64,000 nt of DNA from Orthosia cruda (taxonomy: Eukaryota > Arthropoda > Insecta > Lepidoptera > Noctuidae), in contig OZ059825.1 in the NCBI GenBank assembly GCA_964057195.1, positions 58,827,438 to 58,891,437 on the forward strand, in the 5' to 3' direction. Shown piece by piece: positions 10,935 through 22,580 of the stretch (positions are counted from its first letter, which is position 1; each line of letters starts with the position of its first letter). The notes under the pieces were generated by a model. It saw only the letters and a program-made list of their open reading frames with translations. It was not told the origin of the DNA and ran no database searches. The translations under genes were made by a program, and so were the position numbers.

Positions 10935-13364
10935 ATTAGGAATTGTTTAGCGGTATCCCGGATTTTGTATGTTGTCGTGACTCAGAAAGCACTTGATCCT
11001 GGCTCTTGTGCATAATTTTTCCCCGGACATGACGGATTATTATAGTCATCGGACCAAACGTAACATCTATGTTTACGCACACACTTGTGCTCAATAATAC
11101 CTGCCGCTTCGATGAAATACGAAAAGGACTGATTATTACAATTACCTATGTCACAACACAATTGTTGTCAAAACCATTTTTAATCCCCGAAGTTTAGAGA
11201 GGGATCCAATAAGCTTGACGGCCATGTCGTTCTAAATGTGTCTATCCGTGGCATCGTAACTCTGCAGACGGTTCGATTTAAATGTTTTTTTACCATTTAA
11301 AAGGATTGTTTTGGCATACCTTGATAAGTATTTGTACTAAGTTAATTTAAAGTTTTTAAATCAAAATAATGAGATTAATTAATGATGAATTTGCTATTAA
11401 TTTATTGACAGTATGTTATTTTACATAATTAAAATAATGTAAAATACCATGCTATTTTACATTATTTTAATTTAATTAATTTTACTTGTTAATCTAATTT
11501 CAATTAAATCCATGGGTTCTTATTAATTTTTTGTAAAGCCAATATCAACTGTTTCATGCTGATTACTTCGAACGGAATGTAAATTACTGAATAAATAAAT
11601 TGAATTTAATTGTATTTCTCTAGGAGTTTATAACCAATAGATGAAAATTATGTTAAAGGCTAGTAAGATATAGGTTAGTCCAGGGGCTTTCCGCCAATCG
11701 CCGAAATTGTGCCTTATCGCTATATACGAGATCAAAATACCTTCTGCAATGCATCGGTTATATATATACAGTTAATATCGAATCTTTCTATTGGTTCTGT
11801 TTTCATCTCCGTCAGAAGACTTGTTGAGAGGTAGCCTCTTGACAAAGTTTCAGTGGATGGAAGGTCTACCGGTACACAGGCCCACGCCCTTATCTGTTGG
11901 CAGTATTCTTTGTCATCTACTAATGAATCGTGAGGTCAGATGTTCCGTTTTTTCTGTGATACGACGGTTGTATTTTTATTATTTACTTAAATATTTTGAA
12001 CATACACAAGAATGATTAATCTGTTAGGCTTGAATTCGAGGTACAAAAGAGACCATGGATCCTCTTTATCTATTTTTTTTAACAATTTTACGCAAATTAC
12101 CCTAGTATTTTTTTACCGAAGTTCTGTAGCTTGACATGGCAGCACTAAACTTACGTTGTTTATTCTTATTAAATGATTACGCTTACGTTTTTCCACAAGA
12201 TAGTCACTCTACTTATCACATATATTTACTACTATTGGTATTACTAGTATTGGCATAGATGCACGACCAACGGCAATGTCAGGAGACATACAGCCGTGTA
12301 AAATCGGTTTCTAACTATTTTAACTGCCTTTTGATGGCGATGTTGTTGCGGGCGCTGATGTAACATATAGAGGTCGATCGTCGACAGAAATATTAACCAA
12401 TTAAAGTTTTTTAATGGTTGATATAGAAGAAATCGATTTTAAAAACTACACTTTATGTGTCAAATAACGCATGGTTTATGACCTCAGAACAAATAGGTAG
12501 TGAAAAATGTCAGAAAATTTCACATACTGGTAGACCAGACTTCATTGAATCCACATTTGGAACTTCGAAAAACGCAGCGAGCGCACGTTGTTTAACTAAG
12601 AGCATTTTTTCGAATACGCATACGCCGTTCATGTTGATTACAAGAAGATCGTGTCATATTACGACATTATGAAGCACAACAAAAATCTTTGTGGTTTTGC
12701 GGTAACCACACACTGAGAAAACGGTCAACTACATTGATAAAACAACATTAAATCCACACAGCATCGTACTAAAATGACAAGAAATCAATCAGAATATGCT
12801 TAAACAAAGTAGCCTAACAAAAATCAAAACAACTATCAAAACCCTTTTACGTAGTACAGAAGATGTTACCTTCCACAAAATTTTGGATTCCCATATTTTT
12901 TGAGTTATGCATAGTTATAATAGCCAGACTCTACGATTGCTTTGAGATTTTAATGTCGATTTTTACTGGGCTAATAGGTTGTCGACAAATGCGTGCACTG
13001 ACTGGACAGGTTCAATCAATATGGCTGGTTCTTTCCTCAAAAGACCATTTCAGACACCAATCTACATGATGATCACATGATCTAACCAAGATTTTGTCTG
13101 GACTTTAAAAGAAACTGTGTCCTCTGAGTTTTTTTCGGCCTTTCTTCTCAGAATAGTCAGATATGAAACGCCGACCTCATCTAGTTTAAAAAAAAATATT
13201 GACATGTAAAAGTGTTTATACAAACCAACTTAAAGAAACAAAATCATTTGTCATTTATCAATGAAAGCACCGAACATTGCTCTAACGTAGGGACAAAATT
13301 AACTTTCCCATTCAAAAACCGTTTTTCCCATACATCAGTATACATGATGTAGTGACTTAATTTA
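10935..13364. other. Gene-free; one perfect palindrome
   Basis: No supported gene or mobile element. A perfect 20-bp inverted repeat with a six-base spacer (CCATGC) lies at 11427-11472 in very AT-rich DNA. The segment at 13250-13340 (GCACCGAACATTGCTCTAAC, then AGGGACAAAATTAACTTT) recurs at 51626-51720 and in part at 58822-58890, so it is a dispersed repeat. Confidence 0.45.
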
Positions 13365-13645
13365 AAAGAGTATGCTAAGATGGTTTGGCCATGTTGAGAG
13401 GATGAATGAAAAGAAACGTGTATGGAAACGCCGGGAGGGCACGTCTAGAAAGACATACATAAATAGACCTTATTGGTGATGTTCTTCAGAAAGGCCAGGT
13501 GCGCAGTACTCATAACCGGCGTGTATGACTAGATGTATGAACGTGAGTGAAGCAAAAAAAACTATGTAAGGGTCGCAGCAGGTGGCATTCAGTAGTTTCT
13601 GCCTCCCTGGAAAAAAGGAGTGATTTTATGTATTTATGTATAAAA
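13365..13645 (+). mobile_element. RTE-type LINE 3' fragment
   Basis: The plus strand reads WFGHVERMNEKRVWKR, followed after frameshifts by SRKTYIN and then MTRCMNVSEAKK. This is the C-terminal signature of a lepidopteran RTE-like LINE ORF (WFGHVxRM ... RGRPKxxWxD ... CxxRxxWxxVVxAYPSG). The end is GTAGTTTCTGCCTCCCTGG and AAAAAAGGAG. It is 5'-truncated and frameshifted, so inactive. Confidence 0.75.
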
Positions 13646-14074
13646 CTGTAAGAAATCCATCTGTATTTTTCGGTCAATTTTCATGGGCACCGCTGCATAG
13701 GTTCTTGGATGTAGGCATGGGGGCACGGTTGCATTTGAAAAGGTAGCTTTTGCTTTTGTGCTTGAAGATGTAGTGATTTATTAGTGATTGCACCTACCCG
13801 AGCTCTAACATTTTAGAAATCTGCCTCCAATAGGTTGGATATTCATTAAAAACATCCAAGTAACCAACAGCAATGGGCTTTATATTTTCTTAAAGGATCT
13901 TTAAGCACACCATTTCATGACAATACATTTCAAGCTAATGTCAATTGTGTCCTAATTTTCAAATATACAGGTAAATATACTTAGGAAGTTTTCGATGCCT
14001 TAGGACGAACCGCGTAAGCAACAGTAATGAGGATAGCTATTTCTGAAAGGGCTTCTTAATTACTTTATTTTATA

Positions 14075-14275
14075 CTAGAGGACGGCTCGCGGTTTTACCC
14101 GCGTAGTTCCCGTTCCCGTGGGAATACAGGGATAAAAAGTAGCCTATGTTATCCGGGGATAGAGTAGCTTCCCAACGGTGAAAGAATTTTTGAAATCGGT
14201 CCAGTAGTTTTGGAACCTATTCGGTACAAACAAACAAACAAAAAAATCTTTCCTCTTTATAATATTGGTATAGAC
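14075..14275 (-). mobile_element. Helitron-like short element, minus strand
   Basis: Read on the minus strand it starts near TCTATACCAATATTATAAAG, contains TGGACCGATTTCAAAAATTC and GGCTACTTTTTATCCC, then a GC-rich stretch ACGCGGGTAAAACCGCGAGC and ends at CTAGT. A CTAG end at a T, preceded by a short GC hairpin and with no terminal inverted repeats, is the pattern of non-autonomous Helitrons abundant in moths. Copies in the opposite orientation occur at 20862-21077 and 40463-40665. Confidence 0.7.
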
Positions 14276-14470
14276 TAGCTTCGGCCTGCGGCTTCGCCCG
14301 CTTAAAATGTATTTATCATCCCAAGGGCATACATCATATATGTCTCCCCCCCCAGGATCTCAAACTATCTCTCTGGCAAATTTCATCTAAATCGGTTCAG
14401 TAGATCCAGAGATTACCCCCTAGAACCTCACAAACTCGCAAACTTTATCTCTTTATAATATTAAGTATAA
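14276..14470 (-). mobile_element. Helitron-like short element, second subtype
   Basis: Immediately adjacent to the previous copy. The minus-strand end GCGGGCGAAGCCGCAGGC...CTAGT and the body with TCTGGATCTACTGAACCGAT and the 5' TTAATATTATAAAGAGATAA mark a related but different Helitron-like subfamily. Two neighbouring copies in the same orientation may be a tandem insertion. Confidence 0.65.
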
Positions 14471-16282
14471 TATATGAATAATAATATCGATTGTGCCTCA
14501 ATCCAAAATACTGGACCAAACGTGGAACGGTAAAAACCAATGCATTAAGAAGAGCAAAGTAGCAACTAACCTATTGGCGCGCAAAAATATTATATTTTCT
14601 AAAAGATAATTGGGGTACAGTTCTACAATATAGTGGTGAACGATGAGTTGTGAAGAACGAACAGCAATGGGACACATATTTTTTGAAAGGAATAACTAAG
14701 TTCTTCATTTCAGTTTGAAAAAAATACTGGGACACAGTTCTGAGATATTGAGGAAAATGTTCATTAAGCATTATTCAATAAATACATTTAAGATTTTTAA
14801 GAAGTTATTTAAGTATCAAATTAACTCATTATTGTGATTAAGTATCGTTGTGTTATGTTTAAATTACATACACAGAAAAGAAAATAACACACATGATTTC
14901 TCATTTAAATTGATGTGTATTAAAATGTTTGGGAGATAAAGAATACGATTTCGTCAATATAGTTTTAACTCTGTTGGTTGGTTATTTGGCCCCGATTATA
15001 TAGAAAATTGCCCATCCTCCAAGCTTTTTAGTTATTTTTTTACATTTTTTTGTGGTACAAGTGCACTACACTATAATTGTATAATCTACGACTTATTTTT
15101 TTTTGAACTTTACAATTTTTAAAAGATGTCAGATTTAGGGCAAGCCCAATTTTTCTTCGCCAAGCTTCAAACCACACTCAATCAAATGAAAATGAACGGC
15201 TCTGCACTTTAAGTATCATTTTTGGGGATGTAAAAGTGGACCTCTGATCTAAGGGTTCCTATGCCATCTGAAACAATCAGATAAGAAATATTATCATTTC
15301 TTTCAGCAAGCCGCACCTACTCAGATATCAACGTTTCGTCTTGAATATGCTTGCTCAAAAACTCGGAAACCTAATTCATCCTCTCTATAAACTGTATTTG
15401 CTGTTATAATATTTGAGCCCTTTTGGAGCCTTTTTGGTCTCGCACGGGGTTATTTATTTTTTATTATAGTATGTGTTTTGCTTATCTCGTGTCTCCTGTG
15501 CGGGTTACAAATTAATATTTTTTCTTTCTTTACTATTTTAATTGACTTCACACTATAAGTTTTTACTGCTACTATTCTGGATATATTTTATTAATGTTGT
15601 ACTTATTTATTTATTAATTGACATTATCCTATTTTTTATTTTTTTATTTTTTGTCATTTATTTTTGTGTTTTTTAGATTTTACTGTTGACATTCTAAAAT
15701 TATGTAATTAATGTATTACTCATTTTGTCATTCTTGTGTTAATTTGAATAATTGTCATTATCCTATTTTAATATTTGAAATTTCAATTTTGTTTTGACAT
15801 TGTACTTTTTTATAGAAATTTTATTAATTGTCAGGAGAATATTATATGGATTTATCCAACACTAGGCTCTTTCTATATTTTTTATTTGATATTGTGAAAT
15901 AAATTATAAAATAAATGAAATAGATACTAACATTTGTATGCTTAATGGCAAAGCATATAGATAATTTACAGAAATATAACATTATCTGCAACCTATGTTT
16001 ACAAATAAACACTCTGAATCTAAACCTGAACTCTGAATAGTTTTCAACACCTGAGGTCAGTAAATATGTCTATAAATTTAAACTAACTAGCTGTCCTGTC
16101 CAAACTAAGTTTATATAAAAATCCCTTTATAGAAAAAAATCTTAAAAGTTTTACCCTAATTTTCTTTGTCAGAATCTTTCTCAATTTTCTGCACTCTAAA
16201 AACCTCTGTCTCTGTCAAGTCTGTCCAGCCGTTTTTAAGTGACGCGATTACGAATGAGCAGATTTTTTTATTTTTTTTATTT
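14471..16282. other. Gene-free, very AT-rich
   Basis: No supported gene. 15450-15900 is a long run of T-rich low-complexity sequence with repeated TTATTTTT and TTGACATT motifs. The minus-strand open frame at 14571-14771 has no recognisable features. Confidence 0.5.
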
Positions 16283-16556
16283 TACTAGCTGTTGCCCACG
16301 ACTTCGTCTGCGTAACGGCATTTTCTTTGTGTGGGCCACCTTACTTGAGAAATTATTAGTTCACCATACAAACTTCCACTCCCCTTGACATACCCTTAAA
16401 GATGATTTCCTGGATAAAACTATCCAATATCCTTCCCAGGGTCTCAAACTATCTGCATACAAAATTGTATCTAAATTGGTGAAGTGGTTTAAGCGTGAAT
16501 AACTGACAGGCTGACAGACAAAGTTACTTTCGCATTTATAATATTAGTTAGGATAC
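16283..16556 (-). mobile_element. Helitron-like short element, minus strand
   Basis: Starts (plus coordinates) with ACTAGCTGTTGCCCACGACT, the reverse complement of a degenerate hairpin followed by CTAGT, and runs to CATTTATAATATTAGTTAGG. It contains TCACGCTTAAACCACTTCAC and a TCTGTCAGCC motif on the minus strand. A related copy is at 36930-37100. Confidence 0.65.
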
Positions 16557-16566
16557 TTAGATAAAG

Positions 16567-16902
16567 TTCCTGAGGAGCTCGTGGCTAAATAATAACAGCC
16601 GCACGGGTCGATCTTCAAGGTTAAGCAAGGCTTGACGAGGTCGGTCCGTAGATGGGTGACCATTTCAACATACGTTAAGCCTTTGGTCCCGGCTGTCATT
16701 TGAGATCTTTAAAAGTCGTTACGAGTAGTCAGAAGCTTGAGATCTGACACCAGTCTAGCCAAGGGGTACCGTGTTACCCAGTTACTGGGTTGTGGAGGTC
16801 AGATAGGCCGTCGCTCTATGTAAAACACTGGTACTCAGCTGAATCCGGTTAGACTGGATGCCGACCCCAGCATAGTTGGGAAAAGGCTAGGCAGATTTAT
16901 TG
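16567..16902 (+). mobile_element. 5S rRNA-derived SINE (SINE3 type), complete copy
   Basis: The head at about 16599-16666 resembles the internal promoter half of 5S rRNA: GATCTTCAAGGTTAAGCAAG followed by a CGAGGTCGGT segment and TAGATGGGTGACC, which correspond to the A-box and C-box control regions of 5S genes. The body and the tail (CCGACCCCAGCATAGTTGGG, then GGCTAGGCAGA) follow. A 12-bp direct repeat ACTTAGATAAAG flanks it (16555-16566 and 16903-16914), consistent with LINE-mediated insertion. A second complete copy is at 37517-37872 on the minus strand. This is a retroposon, not a functional 5S gene. Confidence 0.8.
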
Positions 16903-16929
16903 ACTTAGATAAAGATCATTTAATCTTTG

Positions 16930-17262
16930 TATCACTTACATATTATAAAACAAAGTTTCCTGCTGCATCTAACAGTTGTTCTGAACGCAATAAATTCAAA
17001 AACTACCGAACCGATTTTCATACGCTTTTCACCAATGGGTGGAGTGATTCAAGAAGAAGATTTATCCTTATAATCCATTAATGTTTTGTGTAAATTGGCT
17101 GAACTATGACGATGATTGTTAAAGATGGATGAAGAGAACTACAAACCGACGGGAAGCTTGCATCGAACACGTTAGGTCTATAGAAAGGTTCAAGATAGCA
17201 TTGTCTATCTTTTAAATATAGCGTATGATACCCGTGCGAAGTCGGGGCGTGTCGATAGTGTA
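16930..17262 (+). mobile_element. Diverged Helitron-like element
   Basis: Begins CTTACATATTATAAAACAAA, contains CTACCGAACCGATTTTCATA and GATTCAAGAAGAAG, and ends near CCCGTGCGAAGTCGGGGCGTG. It is the same subtype as 40126-40300 (TATAAAACAAAGTCGCTTCC ... GCGGGCGAAGCCGC). An insertion or strong divergence splits the 3' half. Confidence 0.6.
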
Positions 17263-17384
17263 TAATAAATAAACTATTGACACACCTAATGTAAAACCAT
17301 TTTTTTTATAAGTAAATTAATATAGATTGAGAAAAGTTTCCCATAATGCCTACCTAACACCAACATTCTTTTTCTTTTTAGGGT

Positions 17385-17596
17385 CTGTCTGTCATGAACC
17401 GTGATAGCTAGACAGTTGAAATTTTCACAGATGATGTATTTCTGTTGCTGCTATAACAACAAATACTAAAAACAGAATAAAATAAATATTTAAGGGGGGC
17501 TCCCATACAACAAACGTGATTTTATTGTCGTTTTTTTCGATAATAGTACGGAAACCTTTGTGCGCGAGTCCGACTCGCACTTGGCCGGTTTTTTTA
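17385..17596 (+). repeat. 'gggttccgtac' dispersed repeat, 5'-deleted copy
   Basis: Runs from CTGTCTGTCATGAACCGTGA to the family's 3' end TGCGCGAGTCCGACTCGCAC and TTGGCCGGTTTTTT. The first about 80 bases of the 63078-63372 copy are missing except for a short remnant. Confidence 0.75.
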
Positions 17597-17800
17597 AATA
17601 ACTTTGCCCCACACTAGGAATTTCTTCCTGTATCGTGGGTACGTTTACAAACATATAAACTCACATACACAACACCCAGAGCCGGAACAACTATCTGTAG
17701 GTCATACAAATATGTGTTCCGTGCGGGAATGGAACCCGCGACACGCAGCGCAGCAGTCAAACGCTGAACCACTGCGCCAACCGTGCGCACAACATTATAA
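17597..17800 (-). mobile_element. tRNA-derived SINE, minus strand
   Basis: Read on the minus strand the head at about 17796-17727 has TTGGCGCAGTGG (A box) and GGGTTCCATTCCCGC (B box), tRNA-like but with a mismatched acceptor stem and no cloverleaf anticodon arm I can draw. The body contains GTGAGTTTATATGTTTG and CCACGATACAGGAAG. The plus-strand copy at 39698-39890 shares head and body. It is not a functional tRNA. Confidence 0.75.
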
Positions 17801-18754
17801 AAGACATGGTTTTTGCAGCTATGTTATTATTCATATTAGGCCAATAGGGTAGTTGACAAAAATATCGAGTTAGTGCGTCAGTTAGATAACCTAATAATAT
17901 TAGACACGTATTTTCCTTTGCCACGTTAGCAAAAAAATACGACGATACAGTGCTTTGAAATAACGTGTGACGTCACAGTGTGCTACACTTTATACTGACA
18001 AAGTGACGTCACAAGCCCCCACTCCTGAACTTTGATGCGCTTTCTCTTTTTTTATTTATTTGATAAAGCAAAAAATACTGGTCCAATATTATTTGTTAAT
18101 CTCACTGACGGACTTAATAGAATTATCATTTTTCAACCCTATTTTTCGGCAATTCATAAAGCTGGTTTGATTACTTGTCTTATATAATTTATATTAGACT
18201 AAGTTCCATCAGGTACCTACCTATCTACTGATATCAACTTGTAAACTCTGAAAACAGATAAGACTAAAAAACGAGTGAAATACCTTCTTCTGCAAGCAAT
18301 AAGACGATACTGTATATCTTATTTTTAGCCACAATGTAGACCAGCAATAATAAAATATGAATTGCTTACAAAATAAACTAGTGTTCGATCGATAAGTATT
18401 GACCGACACCTAATAAATAATACTTTATGTACATAATATCATGTTTTATGGAATCTAGTGGGGCGTTAAAATATTTATAGCTTTCAATCGTAAGGTTTTA
18501 CGACATACATATATTATGAGATAGGTTCCTACCCAGTTCCTCCTCCTTCTAAGGTTCGGACTCTCCGCCCAGTCTTTCTTTTTGTCTTTAGACGTAGGTA
18601 TGTACCGATTTAATTATTTTAGACACTCCATAATTCTAATCATAATTTTAGGAATATATAATTCATAATTTTAGGAATATATTTTCGTACGAATAAAACG
18701 CCAGAGATATCTATCTAATACCTTCTTCTTCTTCGAGCATTTCTTGTGTTTATG
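17801..18754. other. No feature seen
   Basis: AT-rich sequence without a supported gene. A short palindromic stretch (CACGTTAGC ... AACGTGTGACGTCACAG near 17915-17985) repeats TGACGTCAC twice but I could not define an element. Confidence 0.45.
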
Positions 18755-18935
18755 TATATATCAATATATATACCTATAAACTGAATCTCGGCAACCGCTC
18801 CAATGATTTTCATGAAAGTTAGTATGCAGGGGGTTTTCGGAGGCGATAAATCGATCTAGCTAGGTTTCATTTTTAGAAAATGTCACTCTCTCTATTTTCA
18901 CCCGAGCAGAGCTCTGTCGCCCAGGTACTAGTTAT
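18755..18935 (+). mobile_element. Helitron-like element, third subtype
   Basis: Contains CTCGGCAACCGCTCCAATGA, GGGGGTTTTCGGAGGCGATA and AATCGATCTAGCTAGGTTTC, and ends GTCGCCCAGGTACTAGT. The CTAGT end and dispersed nature match lepidopteran Helitron-like fragments. The 5' boundary is not clear. Confidence 0.55.
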
Positions 18936-19154
18936 AATAATCAGATGTATTAAATACCTACCAGTTCCATTTATTCTTTAATTTATGTGTTAACAAATAA
19001 TTTAGGCAGGGACGGCCATTACTTCATCATTATCAGTTTACCACTTTGAAATATTGATTGAATATTATAAAAATGTGTAATATTGTAACGTTAAAGTAAA
19101 TTAGAAATAAGAATTACATCATAGACATAATGACACAAAATTCACGAAGGCGTT

Positions 19155-19445
19155 ACAAATATACATACTTGAGAGCAAAACTATCGCTATATATTTTAAA
19201 CAATCTCAGATATTAGAAAACTGAAGTTTATAATCAATTAATACTGTATGAACTTTTGAAGAACGGTAACTTCTTGTTTGAAACGCATTAAAACGATAGC
19301 ATAAAGACGAAATATTTGACAATATCTGACTCTTTATCCGAAACTATTTTATTACTTAGAGTAGCAATCTGAGCAGCTTCCGCGAGTGTAGTGTCCATTT
19401 TTCAGTATCTAACAATAAGAACCTTCACTTGTAATCGTTCGATGT
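19155..19445 (+). repeat. Long inverted repeat, left arm
   Basis: This arm (from ACTTGAGAGCAAAACTATCG to CACTTGTAATCGTTCGATG) is the reverse complement, with many substitutions and small gaps, of 21075-21335. Shared blocks include TTTGAAGAACGGTAA, GAAATATTTGACA and TGTAGTGTCCATTTTTCAG. A third, more diverged copy in the same direction as this arm lies at about 20640-20830. Together they form an inverted structure of about 2.2 kb downstream (3') of crocodile. It may be a decayed DNA transposon with long terminal inverted repeats. Confidence 0.7.
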
Positions 19446-19524
19446 CACAACAAAGCACAATCACCAACGATGGATGTACGAGTTACAATGAAAACATTCT
19501 GATTTGATTTTGATCTGGGAGAGT

Positions 19525-19640
19525 GAGTAGGCTGTAATCCAGTGCAGATTGGTAGGTGGCACATGTCTTTACTTTTTTATTTCTAGGACATGCCGGTTTC
19601 CTCACGATTTTATCCTTCACCGTCTAGAATTTCACATAAA
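19525..19640 (+). repeat. SINE body fragment
   Basis: GCCGGTTTCCTCACGATTTT followed by ATCCTTCACCG is the conserved body of the SINE group also seen (on the other strand) at 8575-8818. The preceding GTAGGTGGCACATGTC belongs to the same body. No tRNA head remains. Confidence 0.6.
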
Positions 19641-20861
19641 TCACCACCATTTCTAGCTTTATAACTCGATAGCAAATAATCTGGTTAGTACTATTTAATC
19701 AAGCAAAAGATAGGGCAGTAAAATCATGAACATGCCGAGATTTTGGTACCTATGTTGAATAATAGAGAAATTATCTATAATAGATGAATATCCGAAATGT
19801 ATTTTATAATTTGTGTGTACAGTGCGTGTTGGTTTTTTAATGTTGTCGTGTCTTTTGCGCCACCCAGAGTTTGTCCGTTTGGTAATTTTATTGTATTTAA
19901 AAAAAAACCCTTCCCCCTTTTTTATCTTGTAAACCTTTAGCAGATTTTTTGTGCGGATATTGACTACTGAGGTCGAATCTTCCAGCTAAGAATCTGTTTC
20001 TCAAAATTGTTTACACTTTATTTAGTAAATCCCATATGTGGCGTGTGTGGTGTGATAGTGTGCGTTTGAGCCTTGTCATGGTTATTGTTTCACTTGGCGT
20101 TAGCTATACCATAGCCCCAAGTGTTGGTATGCGTTCTATTTTCTGTTTTGATTAACCAAAGAATCAATCTTTATTTCAGACAGTATTACATTATTTTAGT
20201 TACAAATCTGTTACAATTATATCTTCATTTCTGAAACGTCAGCATAAACGAAGATCTGTTGGCAGTCTTATGGACTAAGCACCTTTACGTAACATCTTTT
20301 AGATTTTGTCCTTTGTCTGTTCATAAACAGAAAATAATATTGACTATTTAATTACATCTTAGGTATGTTTTTCTATAGTTGAAAATAATGTTTCATATAT
20401 CAAGTCTTGAGAGTACTGCAGCCCTAAGAGCAGTTAGAGAGACGTCATAAAAATAATGGAATAAATGGTAATAGTAATGGCAACGTATAGACAAAAATGG
20501 ATAAACTAAAACAGGCATATATAAATTAATATTAATATAATATATATTGTATTAACTACATATTAGCGTAGGTATCCGAATTCTTAAGTTATTTTAATAT
20601 TAGATTTGAACTATTGTTGTCTGTTTGAACTACACTTGTTAGCAACACTATCGCACAGGCACCATACATTTCGAATTTTAATCTCAATTATGATTAGAAA
20701 ATAAAGGTTGTGATCAGATAACAATGTATGCGTTTTGTAGAACGGTTATTTCTTGTTAGAACGCGTGTATAAAGTCGGTATATTCGACAGTTTCTGTCGC
20801 TATATCCGAAATTACTCTCTTGTATTACGTGAGCATAATTTGTTTGACCGTTTTCTATACT
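19641..20861. other. Interior of the inverted repeat; no gene
   Basis: AT-rich, no supported open frame. It includes the third copy of the arm sequence at about 20640-20830 (GTAGAACGGTTATTTCTTG and TTCGACAGTTTCTG blocks). Confidence 0.5.
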
Positions 20862-21077
20862 AATATTATAAATATTTAATCATTAAAAAAATATTTTTTT
20901 TGTATGTTTGTAGTTTTGTATGTAACGACTAAACTTAAAAACAACTGGACCGATTTCAAAAATTCTTTCACCGTTGGGAAGCTACACTATCCCCAAGTGA
21001 CATGAGTTACTTTTTATTCCTGTATTCCCACGGGAACGGGAACTACGCGGGTGAAACCGCGAAGCGTCCGCTAGTCG
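20862..21077 (+). mobile_element. Helitron-like short element
   Basis: Starts near TTCTATACTAATATTATAAA, has AACTGGACCGATTTCAAAAA and TTTTTATTCCTGTATTCCCA, then the GC-rich ACGCGGGTGAAACCGCGAAG and the end CGTCCGCTAGT. It sits directly beside the right arm of the inverted repeat and probably inserted into it. Confidence 0.75.
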
Positions 21078-21335
21078 ATTATATCGATTGAACGATTACA
21101 AGTGAAGTTTATTATCGTTAGATTCTGAAAAATGGACACTACACCCGCGGCAGCTACTTAGATAAGGCTCTAAAGATCAGAAAATGTCAAATATTTCGAC
21201 TTTATGCAATTGGTTTAATGAGTTTCTAACAAGAATTTACCGTTCTTCAAAAGAGCAAACACCACAGTATTGTTTAATTATTCATAAGCTTAATTGTCTC
21301 ATATATGCGATAAATTGCTCTCAAGTATATATTTG
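21075..21335 (-). repeat. Long inverted repeat, right arm
   Basis: Reverse-complement partner of 19155-19445 (GAACGATTACAAGTGAAG, CTGAAAAATGGACACTACAC, AATTTACCGTTCTTCAAAAG, TTGCTCTCAAGTATAT). Spacing between arms is about 1.6 kb. Confidence 0.7.
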
Positions 21336-22074
21336 CTAATGAAAAATGTTTCTTTTTATTTGTCATATTTGTTTACGATGAAGTCCATAGAGCTACCAAT
21401 ACCGTCGTTTCAAAACCTAAATATATTACTTAGCTAAAAATATTTATATCTTATTAATATAATCGGTTGCTGAAGCGGTGGCAAGATAAGCCACAGATAA
21501 TATTTTTTCAAGTTGGTTCGCGAATTACAGGACATGTGCGTGTGAAAGTAATACCCAAATGGCCATAGCTAATGCATGAGAATGTTAGAAGTTACTAGCC
21601 CTCCAAGAAATGTTAACATTGCTTCATTATTAGCAGCAAGTTCCCAAACACATGCCTTTGTTATTTTTTTGTGGTCGAGCACTTGGTCACCAGATGGTCA
21701 GTTGTTTGACAGATAAAAACATAAAGTAACCAACATTGTTTTGTTGCTAACACTTCCAAGATGTCACATTATAAAAGTGCATAAGGTACCTATACCCGCT
21801 GATAGTAAGCATTCACGGATATAGGATGTATTGTTCTGTTGTAAGTTTTTATGGTAAAATAATAATCTTTACGTAATTAATATGAAAACACTGATGCAAG
21901 TTATTTATGGCGGAGATGTAAGATTATCGTTGAACACATCTGGAAACAGATATCTGCAATGGATGTTACCTACCCACCGTGCCTCTTTAACGCTGCACAT
22001 TCTTTGTTTAGCTTATGTCCAAAACAAATCAAAACAACCGTTACTGTGGAACTTCCGTGAAACAGCACATCTCG
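21336..22074. other. 3' flank of crocodile; no feature seen
   Basis: No coding region or recognised repeat. It may contain 3'UTR or regulatory sequence of the forkhead gene. The open frames at 21882-22178 and 21970-22173 overlap on opposite strands and are probably chance. Confidence 0.4.
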
Positions 22075-22480
22075 GTGCTTCCCGGCGGCGCGGCGGCGGC
22101 GCGGCGCGGCGGACACACGCGGGCTGCGCACGCACACCCTGCCAGCGTCACCACTTATTGTTACGTCTAGCATTCTAACACATGCGGAGTTTCGACATAC
22201 CTACAGGTGTGGACGGAGCGGGAGGCGGCAGGGTCGGCCGCCGATCTGTAAACAGTGGTTATCGACGCGCCGCCACTAGCCTCCGCGGCATCTCCGGCTA
22301 CTGCGCTATATTTATCCGCTCTGGAACTGACGCGTGCGGCTAAATCCGTTCGGCGCCGAGCGATGCCGGCCTCCTGCAACCACAACCACGTCACGGAGTG
22401 TCTAGGTGCACACCGGCGCTCCTCGCTCCCTCGCTCCCTCCTGGACCGACGGAGCGGCCGAGCGGCTGACCGACTCGCAC
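22075..22480. promoter_or_regulatory. CpG-rich island 3' of crocodile
   Basis: A sudden rise in GC and CpG (runs such as CGGCGGCGCGGCGGCGGCG near 22082) in otherwise AT-rich DNA. A TATA-like CTATATTTATC at about 22304-22314 sits inside it. It could be a promoter of an unseen transcript, a regulatory element, or 3'UTR of crocodile. The several overlapping open frames on both strands are a by-product of base composition; I do not call a gene. Confidence 0.4.
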
Positions 22481-22580
22481 AGCGGAATTCGCGAACGCTA
22501 TACTACAACGAAACAAACATCGCAGAGCGCAGGCAGATTTTAATTTAGAAAACTTATTAAGCTCACCTGAGGGCAGGGTC

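Noticed and set aside
16599..16666. Possible 5S rRNA gene
   Set aside because: Only part of the 5S sequence is present, it is diverged, and it is the head of a SINE with target duplications.
17727..17796. Possible tRNA gene on the minus strand
   Set aside because: A and B boxes are present, but the acceptor stem does not pair and a body typical of a SINE follows; a second copy exists at 39698.
22075..22480. Second gene in the GC-rich island 3' of crocodile
   Set aside because: Open frames exist on both strands but none has a domain, a good splice structure or a homolog I can recognise; kept as a regulatory candidate.
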